A DNA stretch of 46,765 nt from an uncultured Kiritimatiellota bacterium (GTDB taxonomy: Bacteria > Verrucomicrobiota > Kiritimatiellia > RFP12 > UBA1067). The position numbers were made by a program, and so were the translations under genes. The stretch lies in assembly GCA_934667425.1 (NCBI GenBank), contig CAKULV010000025.1:1-46765 (forward strand), read 5' to 3'. The stretch's first letter is position 1. Each line of letters starts with the position of its first letter. Of the stretch, positions 16,620 through 26,373 are shown piece after piece. The notes beneath the pieces are model-generated. The model worked only from the letters and a program-made list of their open reading frames with translations. It was not told the DNA's origin and did not search any database.

Positions 16620-19600
16620 CTACGGCAGATAGCCGATGGCGGAGGACTCTCCGACCGAAAGCTCCGGCCGCCAGAAGCGCGTAGGCTCCGAGACATTGCC
16701 GCCAACGGCGTCAACGAGCCTCACGGGGCGGCCAAAATCGATGGCGGCCGGACCTGCGAGACGGTGCACACAGGCAACGCCATTGCCGACAAAGGTCGCG
16801 TTGCCCGGCTCGGCAAACGGATGTACGCCCGCCTCTCTCGCCAAATTGTGAAGGAGCCTCGGCGTGAGTCCGCCATCACGGGCCATGAACACAAGCGTCC
16901 CCGCCCCAAGCGGCTTCCGCGCAAAAGCCACGCCTCCCCCGAGCGACCAACGCCCCAATGGCTTCGCTTCGGGGTCCTCTACCGTGGCATATCCTATCTG
17001 CGTACGCCGAACGGCGCGTCCCTGCGCCACATGAACGCCATTGCCGAGTTCGCCGCATCCGACAAGTCCAGCGGTAAGCGGATCGCCCGCCTCCACCACC
17101 ACGCCCTCTGCGGCGTGCTTGAGGGGATGCGCCGCAACCTTCATCCCAAACCGCGCAAGCGCTTCCGACGCATCCGCAAAATCACGGCTCGCACACCCGG
17201 CCTCGCCGATGACCGCCAGCACCTTGCCGCGCTTTGCCGCCCGCCGCCTGAAGGCGTCCACCTGGGATGCGGTGACGGTAACCGGATGGTAGGCGACATA
17301 CAGGTCGTACTCCGGCAGACCCGGGTTCTCTATGTCCGTCAGGTAATGGATTGCGGGCATCACCCCGCTCGTCCTCCACACGATGTCGATGTTGTCGCAG
17401 GTCGCCTCGCGCAGAAGGCGCGACTTCTCGTCGGCGAATATCCCGATGCGCGGCGCGGCGTACTTCCCCGCATGGCAAGTGGCAAAGGCGTTCAGCGCAA
17501 ACACCTCGCGAATCGCATCCTTCACCTTGCTGCCGTGGTACCAGCTGCCGAACATGTCGAAAAGATGGAAGCCCGCCCCGCCAGAGGCAATCACGCTCGC
17601 GCCGTCCCGGCGGATCTGGTTGCCGAAGTCTCGCTCGTCCTTCGGAATCGCAATGGAGTCGGACGACATGAACCCGCCGGGACGCTCCGTCCTCCAACTG
17701 CGGTGATCCATCTCCTGCACATAGAGCAGTCCGCGCAGGTTCAGTCCGGCGATCGCGTTGTTGGCCGAGGCCCCAATGCCGTCCAGCGCCCGCTTGTACG
17801 AATAGCCGCTCACCGTGAGGATCACGTTCACGCCATCGTCCTTCACAAGCTCGTCGAGCGCAAGCCTGCCAGGCTGGCTCCAGATCGTGGACGTATACCA
17901 CGTATCCACAAGGCACGGCCGCCCGAAATTCCGCCGCAGAGTCTTGGCGAAGCGATTGAGCGCGCGAGCCGGACCGACGGCCACGAACCTCCGGCAGTCC
18001 GCGAGTTTTCTTCCGACCCCCGGACGGTCATCGAATACACCCATCGAGCGGAACTCCGCGACCGATGGGTTCCGTGCCGTATCAAGCGTTACGTTTGCGT
18101 CGCCCCACGCCTTCCGCAGAGCCTCGTCGCTCCCGTATATCTCCTTCAGGTACCTGCAAAGCGCCTTCCTGTTGGACCCGGAGTAGTCGAAATGCCCGTT
18201 CTCGGGCCCGTACTGCCACTGCACGAACTGCCCGTCCATGCCGCCGGCGAGGTGGAATCCGATCACGATGTTCGATGCGGGCGTAGTCTTCAGGTAGTCG
18301 CAAAGCCGCCGCAGGCCATCCTCGACAAGCGACTGCCACTCAGCAGACGTGTAGGAGAACGCCCAGCGCTGGTTGACCTTCCTCGGATCGAGCGGCGACG
18401 AATCGAATCCGGCGAACGCCTGGAAGTTCACGCGCCCGCGAACGCCCTGCTCGTTGACGAAAATCGATTCGGGATGCCGTTCCAGGAAGGCGCTGTCCGG
18501 ATCGAGATCGATGCCGAGTATCACCCGGGCCCGCGGGTTTGCGCGGTGAATCCTGAGGAGCGTATCCTCGATGCGGGAAAAGTCCCATTCGCCAGTCTCG
18601 GCATTCCGCGCCGCCTTGTCAAACGATACGTCAAGGAAAAGCCGCGACCCCCGGTTGAACGTCATCACGACATCCCCGCCGCACTCGCCCATCAGCCTGT
18701 AGTCTGCGAACCCCTTGTACTCGTTCAGCGGCATCGGCTTCCCGTCCACAATCGCCACGTTGCGCCCATTGCGCCGCTCGACGGTCGCGGTCGCCGGAGG
18801 GATCTTCGCAAGTTCGGCAAGGGCCTCCGCGCGATTTGCCGGAAGCGGATCCTCCTTGTCGTATAGGCCGCGATATGGCGGGGCCTTGGATGCGGGGCGC
18901 ACGAAAACCGGCATTGGCGTGAACGTCACGGGATTGCCGGACGCATGGATCTTCACCCTCATGGACACCGTGCCGCCTGCCGTTCTGACGGACATCCGGA
19001 TGGGATGCGGATATCCGGTCGCACATACGAGCTGAGCCCATGGGGTCGAGCCGTGGGACGCAACCACGCGGCCCGTGGCATCCAGTTCCTCGGCGGACAT
19101 CGCAATCACCGCACCCTCCATGAACTTCTCGGCGACGTACCCGCCACTTACCGTATAGGACGCATCGCCGCGCACCGGATACGTCCCAAGCACGGCGGTC
19201 GTCACGTCCCGGCTTGCGTCCGACGCCACCGTCTTCGGCGGCAGATTGGTTATCCAGCTGTTTCCGTCGATGGTCACACGCCGCGCACCGGCGCTGTACG
19301 CACGCCCCGACTCGGCACCGAACGGCACACGCGTAAAGCGTATCTCGTTGTTCCTGAACGTGATGTCCGATCCCGCCGCAGCCGTGAACGCAGGGCCGTA
19401 CGGATTAACGAACACGTTCTCCTCGATAAGGATGTCCCTGATGAAATCTGGATCGAGAGAATCGGCCTTCCATGGAGTAACTGAAACGAATGACGTGGAG
19501 ATCACCGGCATTGTGCGGTCGATGTGGCAGCATTCGTCGAAGAGGTTTCCGCGAATCACGATGTTCGTCTCCCCGAGGCCCTCGCACCAGAGCCGCTTGC

Positions 19601-21086
19601 GCGCGTCGGCGAGGATCCAGACCGAACGGCCTCCCGTGCGGCGGAATGTGCAGTCCTCGATCGTGAGGTTCGACGGCGAAAAGAGGTTGCGGTGCGCGGA
19701 GTCCTCGAACACGCAGTTGCGCACTATCACGTTGTCCGTGCCGTAGGCCCGGTCGAAGACGAAGAAGTTGTCGCCTATCTCCGGCGGGATGTCGCTGTCG
19801 AGCAGGAGGTCGTTCCCGCGGATCCCGGCAAGCGTTGCCCGGAATCCGGTGGCGCGCCAATCGGGATACCGCAACTCCATCGGGTCGCCTATGTCCGGGC
19901 GGAAATAGCCGATCCCCCTCTCGTTGACGATTGTCAGCGTCCTTGAATCCTTGCGCGAGGCGACGGTGAAGCGGTCGTGGACGTTGATCGCGTCGTCGTT
20001 GTTGAACCGCACGGTGCAGTTAAGCATCTTCATGAATCCGCTCGACCGGGCGACGTGAAGTCCATCCGACACTGTGGAGTATGGTCTGCGATACGGCGAG
20101 TCCGGGCGCGGCTCGATGCGTACGTTCTCGATCTGCGTGTACTTCTGCTTGCCGTCGATCACGATGCCCATGCCGAAGCAGCTCCATATGTCGATGTCCT
20201 GCAGCGTGACATGGCGACTGGATACGAGGTTGATGCCGTTCTTGCCGTAATACTGGTGCTGGAGACGGTATGTCTGCCCCACCTTGAAACGCCTGGTGTC
20301 GCTCACGTTCAGCGAAGGCGAGAAGTGTACGTCCATGCGGGGGTTGTAATCCCGCCTCAAATCCTTGACCGCAGGATATACGCGCAGCATATTCGGGGCG
20401 ATCCATTCGTTCTTCGCGCCCCAATGCCCCTCCGACAGCCCAAAGTGCCAGTGCGGTCCGGGCGTGAAGCGTTCATGCGAAGGATCCATAACCTGTATCT
20501 TCTTGACCGGAACCGGCTCTGGATATTTCGGGTAGCGGGCGAAGTCCGGGAGCATAAGGTCAACGTAGGATGCATTAGGGCTCTTCTCATCGATGTGAAT
20601 CGCCTTGCAGACGCAGAAGAAGCCGAGCGGATCCGCCTCCCAGTCCCAGTCCATCTTGAAGTCGCACACCTTCACGCGCTCGCAGTCCTTGACGAGCAGG
20701 TTCGCGTTCTCGTGCACAAGCTCGCTCTGCGGCTGGCATCGAAATTCCGCAGGGCGGCGAAACACGAGCAACGCGCCGCGTCCGTCAAGCGTAAGGTCCG
20801 TGAAGTTCGTGACGGCAATCCCGTGCGGCGCATCGAAGCACCTGTACGTTCCGGGATCGAGTTCGAGCGTCCTCGCCCCCTTCTCGCGGCAAGCCGCCAG
20901 CGCCCGGTTTATCGCGGCGGCGTTGAAATCGTTGGTCTCGGAAAATCCGTAGTCGGCCGCACGTATGATCGGTGTGCCGTCGCCGCGCGGAGTCTGTACG
21001 ATAAACTCGGGGCTGCCGGTCGGCAAAGCGAGACAAAGGCACGGGAGCGCCGCCTGCACCGCAAGAAGTGCAATTCCAAATCTCAT
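16620..21086 (-). CDS. Secreted fusion: GH110-like beta-helix plus GH42-like module
   Basis: A 1488-residue exported protein (signal MRFGIALLAVQAALPCLCLA). Residues about 25-620 form a right-handed beta-helix resembling GH110 alpha-galactosidases: AADYGFSETNDFNAAAINRALAA start, STVSDGLHV (Asp341), FNNDDAINVHD (Asp364, Asp365, His370), and repeated NCxF/DCTF turns. Residues about 745-1488 are a GH42-like barrel plus trimerisation-like domain, homologous to the protein at 5948-8857 (GFHLAGGMDGQF with His945; LYVQEMDHRS with Glu1125; DMFGSWYHG). GH110 enzymes remove alpha-1,3-galactose from blood-group-B type and related glycans; the attached module may remove the next residue or bind. Start ATG with GGAGG upstream; 16 bases behind the passenger-repeat gene, so same transcript. 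Confidence 0.78.
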   Translation of the reverse strand: MRFGIALLAVQAALPCLCLALPTGSPEFIVQTPRGDGTPIIRAADYGFSETNDFNAAAINRALAACREKGARTLELDPGTYRCFDAPHGIAVTNFTDLTLDGRGALLVFRRPAEFRCQPQSELVHENANLLVKDCERVKVCDFKMDWDWEADPLGFFCVCKAIHIDEKSPNASYVDLMLPDFARYPKYPEPVPVKKIQVMDPSHERFTPGPHWHFGLSEGHWGAKNEWIAPNMLRVYPAVKDLRRDYNPRMDVHFSPSLNVSDTRRFKVGQTYRLQHQYYGKNGINLVSSRHVTLQDIDIWSCFGMGIVIDGKQKYTQIENVRIEPRPDSPYRRPYSTVSDGLHVARSSGFMKMLNCTVRFNNDDAINVHDRFTVASRKDSRTLTIVNERGIGYFRPDIGDPMELRYPDWRATGFRATLAGIRGNDLLLDSDIPPEIGDNFFVFDRAYGTDNVIVRNCVFEDSAHRNLFSPSNLTIEDCTFRRTGGRSVWILADARKRLWCEGLGETNIVIRGNLFDECCHIDRTMPVISTSFVSVTPWKADSLDPDFIRDILIEENVFVNPYGPAFTAAAGSDITFRNNEIRFTRVPFGAESGRAYSAGARRVTIDGNSWITNLPPKTVASDASRDVTTAVLGTYPVRGDASYTVSGGYVAEKFMEGAVIAMSAEELDATGRVVASHGSTPWAQLVCATGYPHPIRMSVRTAGGTVSMRVKIHASGNPVTFTPMPVFVRPASKAPPYRGLYDKEDPLPANRAEALAELAKIPPATATVERRNGRNVAIVDGKPMPLNEYKGFADYRLMGECGGDVVMTFNRGSRLFLDVSFDKAARNAETGEWDFSRIEDTLLRIHRANPRARVILGIDLDPDSAFLERHPESIFVNEQGVRGRVNFQAFAGFDSSPLDPRKVNQRWAFSYTSAEWQSLVEDGLRRLCDYLKTTPASNIVIGFHLAGGMDGQFVQWQYGPENGHFDYSGSNRKALCRYLKEIYGSDEALRKAWGDANVTLDTARNPSVAEFRSMGVFDDRPGVGRKLADCRRFVAVGPARALNRFAKTLRRNFGRPCLVDTWYTSTIWSQPGRLALDELVKDDGVNVILTVSGYSYKRALDGIGASANNAIAGLNLRGLLYVQEMDHRSWRTERPGGFMSSDSIAIPKDERDFGNQIRRDGASVIASGGAGFHLFDMFGSWYHGSKVKDAIREVFALNAFATCHAGKYAAPRIGIFADEKSRLLREATCDNIDIVWRTSGVMPAIHYLTDIENPGLPEYDLYVAYHPVTVTASQVDAFRRRAAKRGKVLAVIGEAGCASRDFADASEALARFGMKVAAHPLKHAAEGVVVEAGDPLTAGLVGCGELGNGVHVAQGRAVRRTQIGYATVEDPEAKPLGRWSLGGGVAFARKPLGAGTLVFMARDGGLTPRLLHNLAREAGVHPFAEPGNATFVGNGVACVHRLAGPAAIDFGRPVRLVDAVGGNVSEPTRFWRPELSVGESSAIGYLP

Positions 21087-21102
21087 GGTTCATTCCTCCA
21101 AA

Positions 21103-23895
21103 TCAGCGCAGAACCACAACGGTGCCGCGGCACACGCCAAGCGACATCTTGCCGTCACCGATACGCAGTCGCCACATGGGGCCAAACCCGTCAAGCGTCG
21201 GCTTCCCCGCTATCTTCGTGGCGCTGGCGACCAGCCGGAACCGCTCGGCATCAAGTCCAGAGACATCTGCGGCGCGGATCTTTGAACCGGCGGCGAACTC
21301 AAGGCACCCGTTGACCGTCAGGGCATTCCCGACATTGAAGTTCGCAGAATCTACGACGTAAGCCTCCGTGACCGTGACGTCACCCTTCACCGCGCCCGCG
21401 CCCTCGAGCGTCGTGGCGGAAATGGACGCCGACAGGTTCAGGGCCGCTCCGGCGGACACCTCAAGCGGCTGTCCATTCGGGATCGTACCCGTACTTGCGA
21501 CATCAAGGGAGCCTTCCTTTACGGACGTCTTTCCTGCATATGTGTTTTCGCATACGAACGAGAGAGTTCCTGGCCCGCGCTTCTCAACGCCGCCAGAGAC
21601 CGCATCCTCCAGTTCGCAGGCGCAGTTCCACGACTGGTCGCCGTCCATCGACCACACGCGCACGACCGTCGCATCCGAATAGCCCGTGCCTCGCGACGTT
21701 ACGACCACATCGCCGCGCAAAGTCCGCGCCGCGTCGTCGAACGGCGCGTAGGCTGTCGCGCCCACGCCGGTCGCGTCCACGATCTCGATGCGGGCCGGGC
21801 CGATGTATCTGGTTGCGCGGAATGCCTCGTCGTCAGGCAGGGTGATGGACTTGACCGTCTTCCCCGTAGGCGCCTCAAGCGGAGCGTTGACCTTCATTGT
21901 CGTGCCAGCCCCGGCGTCGAACACGATGCCGCCGCGCTGGCACAGGAACCTGTCGGGAGCCGCGCGCCCGACCGAATAGAACAGGCCCGGAGTCCCCGTG
22001 TTCGCCGGTGCGCGCCATATGCCGCCGTCGAAGGAGACGTACTCCTTCGACCCTTCCGGCCAAGACCAGCCACTGCCTGCATTGTTTACGATTGACTTGC
22101 TGTCGAAAACGCCGCCGTCGTTGACGTTGATGTATGCGGTGAAGTTCTTGCGGTTCTGCGTACCAACGAACCACGCAGGTGTGAACACGGTTTCCGCACC
22201 AGCGATGGTCAGTGTCGCGGTTCCGCCAGTCCCGTCGCCACCATCCGTGAAACCCATGTACGTCGAACCTGCGGCCTGCCTAAAGATCGCTCCATTGGCG
22301 ACGACCATGTGTCCATGTCCGCCAACGGAGAGTTTCAGGTTTTCGCCCTGCACCGTCGCCGTGCCGCCGCGCTGGACGAAAAACGCCGTGGAGCCATCCC
22401 CGTAGGCCATGCGCAAATAGCGCGGCGCGACAACCGTGCCATCCGTCATGCCCCAGTAGCCATAGCCGACGCTGCCACCCTCCGTCGTGCCGAGGTTGCT
22501 CGAATAGGAGACATCCGGAGCATCCATGTATACGGATCCGCCCGCCTGGTATACCGCCCCGCGGCCGCGCGTGCCGACTGCGAAATTGTTGCTCATCGAT
22601 GCGCCCGCGCCAATCTCCAGCGTTCCCCACGTGCGCTCCGTCCCGGAAAGCCCTCCGACATACAGGTACGTCCTCGGATTTCCCATGCGGAAGTCGGTCG
22701 CGCCGGAGATTTTCAGTTCGCCCGGCCCCTTCCCGTTCGCGAACCGTCCGAACACCTGGCAAGAGCCGTTCGTGAACGCGACAAGGCCCGCGTCAGAGTA
22801 GCTGACGGTCGATTCGTCGGCAATCGTAAGATACGCCGCATAGTTTGTCTCGGAGTTCCGCACGTTCAGTTCGCCGTCCGAGACGTAAATGCGCGTGAAG
22901 ATGTTGGACGGGCCGCCCAAGTTGAACACACCGTCGCCGCCCTTCTCAAGGTATCCGTTGCTGCAGACGACCGCACCATTGAGAGTGACGGAGTGTCGTT
23001 TTCCGTCAGCTGTCCGTTGAGGCCAGACCGTCAACTGGCTGCCAAGATGGGTGAAATCTCCGTTTATGACGTTCATCGTGCCGGAATCGCCACCGCCATT
23101 GCTTTCAATCGTGGCCTTGCCCTTGCGAGACCATACGACAGACCAATCGATCGGATTCGCGCCAGGAATCCAAAAGGCTTCCGCCGTGGATGCCAGTTCA
23201 AGGACATTCGTCTTGCCGCCGTTGAACTCGCTGCCATAGACGGAGAACGTGTTGGCCATCACGATGTGTCCGGGATTGGCTATCGTGCAATAATGGAAAC
23301 GAACGCCGGCCGGCGAAGCCACTGTGAGAACATGGCCCTGCAAGTCGCACCGGCGCACGAACCACGGGGACTGGCCGCCAATCGTGGCGTCGTCCGTCAG
23401 CCGCAGTTCCCAGACGTACCAGTAGGGCGTCACGCCGCCCGCCGCGCGGTCGTAGTAGAACGCGCCGGAGCCGTCAGGACCCGAGCCCGCGATCCTCACG
23501 ATGGAACGGAAGCCGCGCCCCTCGTCGTTGCCGTCATCCTTGTCCGCCTCGAACATCGCTCGAAGCTGTGCGCCACTGGACACGGTGATCGTGTTCGGAG
23601 AGTCCGTCCCGCTCCCGCCCGAACCGCGCCCAAGCGCATTCCTGTGCGTCGCGACCACAACACCCTCCCGTATCTCAACGTCGCCATGGTACGTCTCGCT
23701 GTCGCCGGACATCGTAAGCGTCCCCGCTCCCTGCTTTACGACCCTGGTCACGCCGGCGGGGATCGCATCCGCATATGTTTCGTTACCGGAGACGGCAAAC
23801 GTCATCACACCGTTCTCAATCACCACGCCCGCGCCCGTCGGCAAGGCCATCATGAATGCCGCCGCACACAAACCCACCATACAAGAGATACGCAT
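21103..23895 (-). CDS. Secreted passenger-repeat (autotransporter-associated strand) protein
   Basis: A 930-residue exported protein (signal MRISCMVGLCAAAFMMALPTGAG). Repeats of the type VVKQGAGTLTMSGDSETYHGDVEIREGVV (near 45-75) and VEKRGPGTLSFVCENTYAGKTSVKEGSLDV (near 780-810) are the passenger-associated repeats of autotransporters. Between them is a long Gly/Thr/Asn-rich beta-helical region with motifs such as GRGAVYQAGGSVYMDAP. There is no C-terminal beta-barrel; the chain ends WRLRIGDGKMSLGVCRGTVVVLR, so release or anchoring must use another route. Start ATG 23895 with AAGGAG; the frame is open 92 codons further but that stretch contains the promoters. First gene of a two-gene operon with the GH fusion; role unknown, perhaps glycan binding at the surface. 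Confidence 0.85.
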   Translation of the reverse strand: MRISCMVGLCAAAFMMALPTGAGVVIENGVMTFAVSGNETYADAIPAGVTRVVKQGAGTLTMSGDSETYHGDVEIREGVVVATHRNALGRGSGGSGTDSPNTITVSSGAQLRAMFEADKDDGNDEGRGFRSIVRIAGSGPDGSGAFYYDRAAGGVTPYWYVWELRLTDDATIGGQSPWFVRRCDLQGHVLTVASPAGVRFHYCTIANPGHIVMANTFSVYGSEFNGGKTNVLELASTAEAFWIPGANPIDWSVVWSRKGKATIESNGGGDSGTMNVINGDFTHLGSQLTVWPQRTADGKRHSVTLNGAVVCSNGYLEKGGDGVFNLGGPSNIFTRIYVSDGELNVRNSETNYAAYLTIADESTVSYSDAGLVAFTNGSCQVFGRFANGKGPGELKISGATDFRMGNPRTYLYVGGLSGTERTWGTLEIGAGASMSNNFAVGTRGRGAVYQAGGSVYMDAPDVSYSSNLGTTEGGSVGYGYWGMTDGTVVAPRYLRMAYGDGSTAFFVQRGGTATVQGENLKLSVGGHGHMVVANGAIFRQAAGSTYMGFTDGGDGTGGTATLTIAGAETVFTPAWFVGTQNRKNFTAYINVNDGGVFDSKSIVNNAGSGWSWPEGSKEYVSFDGGIWRAPANTGTPGLFYSVGRAAPDRFLCQRGGIVFDAGAGTTMKVNAPLEAPTGKTVKSITLPDDEAFRATRYIGPARIEIVDATGVGATAYAPFDDAARTLRGDVVVTSRGTGYSDATVVRVWSMDGDQSWNCACELEDAVSGGVEKRGPGTLSFVCENTYAGKTSVKEGSLDVASTGTIPNGQPLEVSAGAALNLSASISATTLEGAGAVKGDVTVTEAYVVDSANFNVGNALTVNGCLEFAAGSKIRAADVSGLDAERFRLVASATKIAGKPTLDGFGPMWRLRIGDGKMSLGVCRGTVVVLR

Positions 23896-23929
23896 AGACC
23901 AACTCCTTTTGTCGGTTGAAACTGCATCA

Positions 23930-23938
23930 ATTATATCA
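23930..23938 (-). promoter_or_regulatory. Extended -10 (TGATATAAT) of the passenger-repeat/GH-fusion operon
   Basis: TATAAT on minus at 23930-23935 with TGA directly upstream. Leader of about 29 bases with an AAGGAG site. It faces the plus-strand -10 at 23970-23975, 34 bases away, so the two promoters share their upstream DNA. Confidence 0.7.
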
Positions 23939-23969
23939 TTTTCTTTTTCGTCAAACGGGCAAAACAGTG

Positions 23970-23975
23970 TATAAT
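23970..23975 (+). promoter_or_regulatory. -10 box TATAAT of the plus-strand glycosidase gene, leaderless
   Basis: The hexamer ends 7 bases before ATG 23983, so the first transcribed base should be the A of the start codon or its neighbour. The preceding bases are GTG, not TGn. No Shine-Dalgarno is present. Confidence 0.6.
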
Positions 23976-23982
23976 TTCCGGC

Positions 23983-26352
23983 ATGTTGATACATTGCATC
24001 ATGATGTCCGCGGCGATCGCATGCGGAGGGCAGACCGTCCAACCGCAACAAGAGAAACATGCGCACAGCCAGCCAACCGCTGGCGATTTCGACACCGTCT
24101 CCGCGTGGGTGACGGGCAACCGCTTCGCGTACGGCGCGAACCGGGACCGCATTGCCAACGGATGCCCGCAACTTGTCGCCGTGTTCTCCGGCAAGGATGG
24201 CGGCCGACGAATCTTCAAGCTCGGCAACATAAACTCGAAGGGCAGGTATCTCCTGTCTCGGAAATTCTCCGAAGCCGAACGCAAGTCGCTTTCCGGGTGG
24301 TCATTCGCCGGAGTGGAAATCAAGGGGGCCTTGCCCGAAGACGGAGACATAGCTGTTGACGACGTGCGCATCTTCCGCGAGAGGCTTGGCCCAATCGAAA
24401 CGCCCCGCCGTCCAAAGCGCCCTTTCGCGACGATGGAAGGTCTCGTGCAGGGATTCAACACCGGCGACGGGGTGCTTCCGTTCCCGACCGACTCCCAGAC
24501 CATTCTCCCGAAGGCGGCCGCGTCAAAGCCGCCGCTCCCCATACAGCCGCGATTCACCGGCGGAGCCGTCCATCCCGACGAGGCAAGGTTCCTCTCCTCC
24601 AATATCCGCCGCGTGGGGCGCACACTCGTAGTCGAGCTGACCGCGCCCGCAGGGAAGGTGACAGAGATTACGCTCGGCCCGTCGGACGAGTCCCCATGCG
24701 TTAAAGCGATCAGGATACCATATCTGCCGTACGGGGACTGCAGAATGCTTGAGGGCGGCCTTTTCCGCTATGCGGCACCCGACTGGTACAGGTCGAACGC
24801 CTCGGTCATCGAGACGGACAAGTCGGACGGCACCGTGCGTCTCAAATACCTGCCGAAGACGGATGGCACGTACAACCCCGTCTGCGAACGCATCGTCATT
24901 GCGCTCTCCGACCGTCTCGAAGACGTATTCCCCGAAATACCGAACCCTCCATCCCCATACAAGGCATTGACCGGCACAAGGGTGTGGAGGACACATGCGG
25001 CGAGCGACCGCGTGCGCGATGCCGCACTCTGGCGCTACGTCCATGACGAGCTCGGCATCACGGAAGTCTGCGTAATGGATCACGAGACGATGTGGCGCGA
25101 CGTGGCCGAACCGTTCACGTTCGTCGCCGACGCGGCGAAGGGCAAGGGCGGCGATGCCGCGCAACGCGCATTCAGCAGGCTGATGAACGAAGAGCTTGGA
25201 TACGTCTACGGCCCGTACAACAACTACACTGACTTTGCCGACAACAACATGGCCCTGTGGGATGAAAGCGTCCTGTCCAGGAATCCCGACGGATCGTTCG
25301 TTCCGGCATGGCTTCGCTGCCACCACCCGAAGCCGACGGTCGCCGCCGAATTCTGCGAGCGGATCGCTCCCGTCGCCCAGAGGAAGTTCGGCTTCCGGGG
25401 GGCTTACTGCGACGTCCACACCGCGCGTACGCCATGGTCCTACGTCGATTACGACGCCCGTGTGCCCGGAGCCGGGACGTTTGCGCAGACGTTCTATGCC
25501 TATGGCGAGCTGTTCTCGATACAGCGCCGCGTCTGGAACGGCCCGGTCTGGAGCGAGGGAGGCTGCCACTTCCTGTACGCGGGACTGACGGACGGCAACT
25601 ATGCGCGGGACCCGCGCATCGATTTCCTGGCGGAGCCATGGCTCGTGGATTTCGACCTGCTCAAGATCCATCCGCTCGAATGCGATTTCGGCATGGGTTC
25701 GCTCTTCCACTTCTCGCCGGGCCGGACGCTGAGGGAGAAGCAGTTCTACCAGCCGCACATGCCGGAGGGCCGCGACCGACTCGTGGACGCATTCCTCTGC
25801 GCGGAACTCGCGTTCGGCCACGCGGGCTACCTCGTCCTCGACTGGATGTGGAAGCCGGCGAAGATGTTCGGCCCGGCGTATTGCGGCGGCGGACGCGAGA
25901 CGTTCGAGGACGGCAAGGCCATCGCGATGCGCAGCTATTACCTGATCCGGCCGATTGCCGCACGATATACGCAAACGTCGGCAGAAAGCATCCGGTACCT
26001 CGCCGCCGATGGACGGTGGACCGACGTGAACGGCGCCTTGCGAAGCGATGCGATCCTTAGACGCCAGATACACGTCCGCTACGCCGATGGCACACACGTG
26101 ATCGCCAACGGCCATCCGTCAGAACGCCTGCGCTCGGCACTCGGCGGCACGGCGGTCGACCTGCCGTCCTACGGCTTCAGGGCATGGACTGAGGACGGCG
26201 CTGTCTTCGTGGAGTCGGGCGATGCCGAAGGCTCCAAGCCACGGTTCGACTATGCGGAAACCCCAGAGACCGTCTACATCGATGGGCGCGGCTCGCCGGC
26301 AGCGTTCCGCAATGGCCGCACCGATGGAGGGCCTGTCGTGACGCGCCGCTAA
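23983..26352 (+). CDS. Probable exported glycoside hydrolase, family not assigned
   Basis: A 789-residue protein. The short N-terminus MLIHCIMMSAAIACGG lacks basic residues but has an AIAC lipobox-like end, so it may be a lipoprotein. Residues 35-140 are a small beta domain ending IAVDDVRIFRE. The central region (about 330-680) reads like a TIM barrel: ALWRYVHDELGITEVCVMDHETMWRD, then KFGFRGAYCDVHTARTPW with Asp477 and GPVWSEGGCHFLYAGLTDG with Glu525. This Asp and Glu arrangement recalls GH101/GH129-type and DUF5696 proteins, but I cannot assign a family. A C-terminal beta domain (about 690-789) follows. The gene is divergent from the passenger-repeat/GH-fusion operon and convergent with the TetR gene 21 bases away. 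It appears to be translated from a leaderless mRNA. Confidence 0.6.
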   Translation: MLIHCIMMSAAIACGGQTVQPQQEKHAHSQPTAGDFDTVSAWVTGNRFAYGANRDRIANGCPQLVAVFSGKDGGRRIFKLGNINSKGRYLLSRKFSEAERKSLSGWSFAGVEIKGALPEDGDIAVDDVRIFRERLGPIETPRRPKRPFATMEGLVQGFNTGDGVLPFPTDSQTILPKAAASKPPLPIQPRFTGGAVHPDEARFLSSNIRRVGRTLVVELTAPAGKVTEITLGPSDESPCVKAIRIPYLPYGDCRMLEGGLFRYAAPDWYRSNASVIETDKSDGTVRLKYLPKTDGTYNPVCERIVIALSDRLEDVFPEIPNPPSPYKALTGTRVWRTHAASDRVRDAALWRYVHDELGITEVCVMDHETMWRDVAEPFTFVADAAKGKGGDAAQRAFSRLMNEELGYVYGPYNNYTDFADNNMALWDESVLSRNPDGSFVPAWLRCHHPKPTVAAEFCERIAPVAQRKFGFRGAYCDVHTARTPWSYVDYDARVPGAGTFAQTFYAYGELFSIQRRVWNGPVWSEGGCHFLYAGLTDGNYARDPRIDFLAEPWLVDFDLLKIHPLECDFGMGSLFHFSPGRTLREKQFYQPHMPEGRDRLVDAFLCAELAFGHAGYLVLDWMWKPAKMFGPAYCGGGRETFEDGKAIAMRSYYLIRPIAARYTQTSAESIRYLAADGRWTDVNGALRSDAILRRQIHVRYADGTHVIANGHPSERLRSALGGTAVDLPSYGFRAWTEDGAVFVESGDAEGSKPRFDYAETPETVYIDGRGSPAAFRNGRTDGGPVVTRR

Positions 26353-26373
26353 TCCGGCAACGCGACGGCAGAC

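Noticed and set aside
16764..18866. 700-codon plus-strand frame opposite the GH fusion
   Set aside because: Low-complexity Arg/Pro/His composition and no ribosome site; a shadow of the minus-strand gene.
23896..24171. 92-codon upstream extension of the passenger-repeat protein
   Set aside because: It would cross both divergent promoters and replace a clean signal peptide and AAGGAG site.
24523..26115. 530-codon minus-strand frame opposite the glycosidase gene
   Set aside because: No recognisable domain; the plus frame has a signal-like start, coherent barrel motifs and a promoter.
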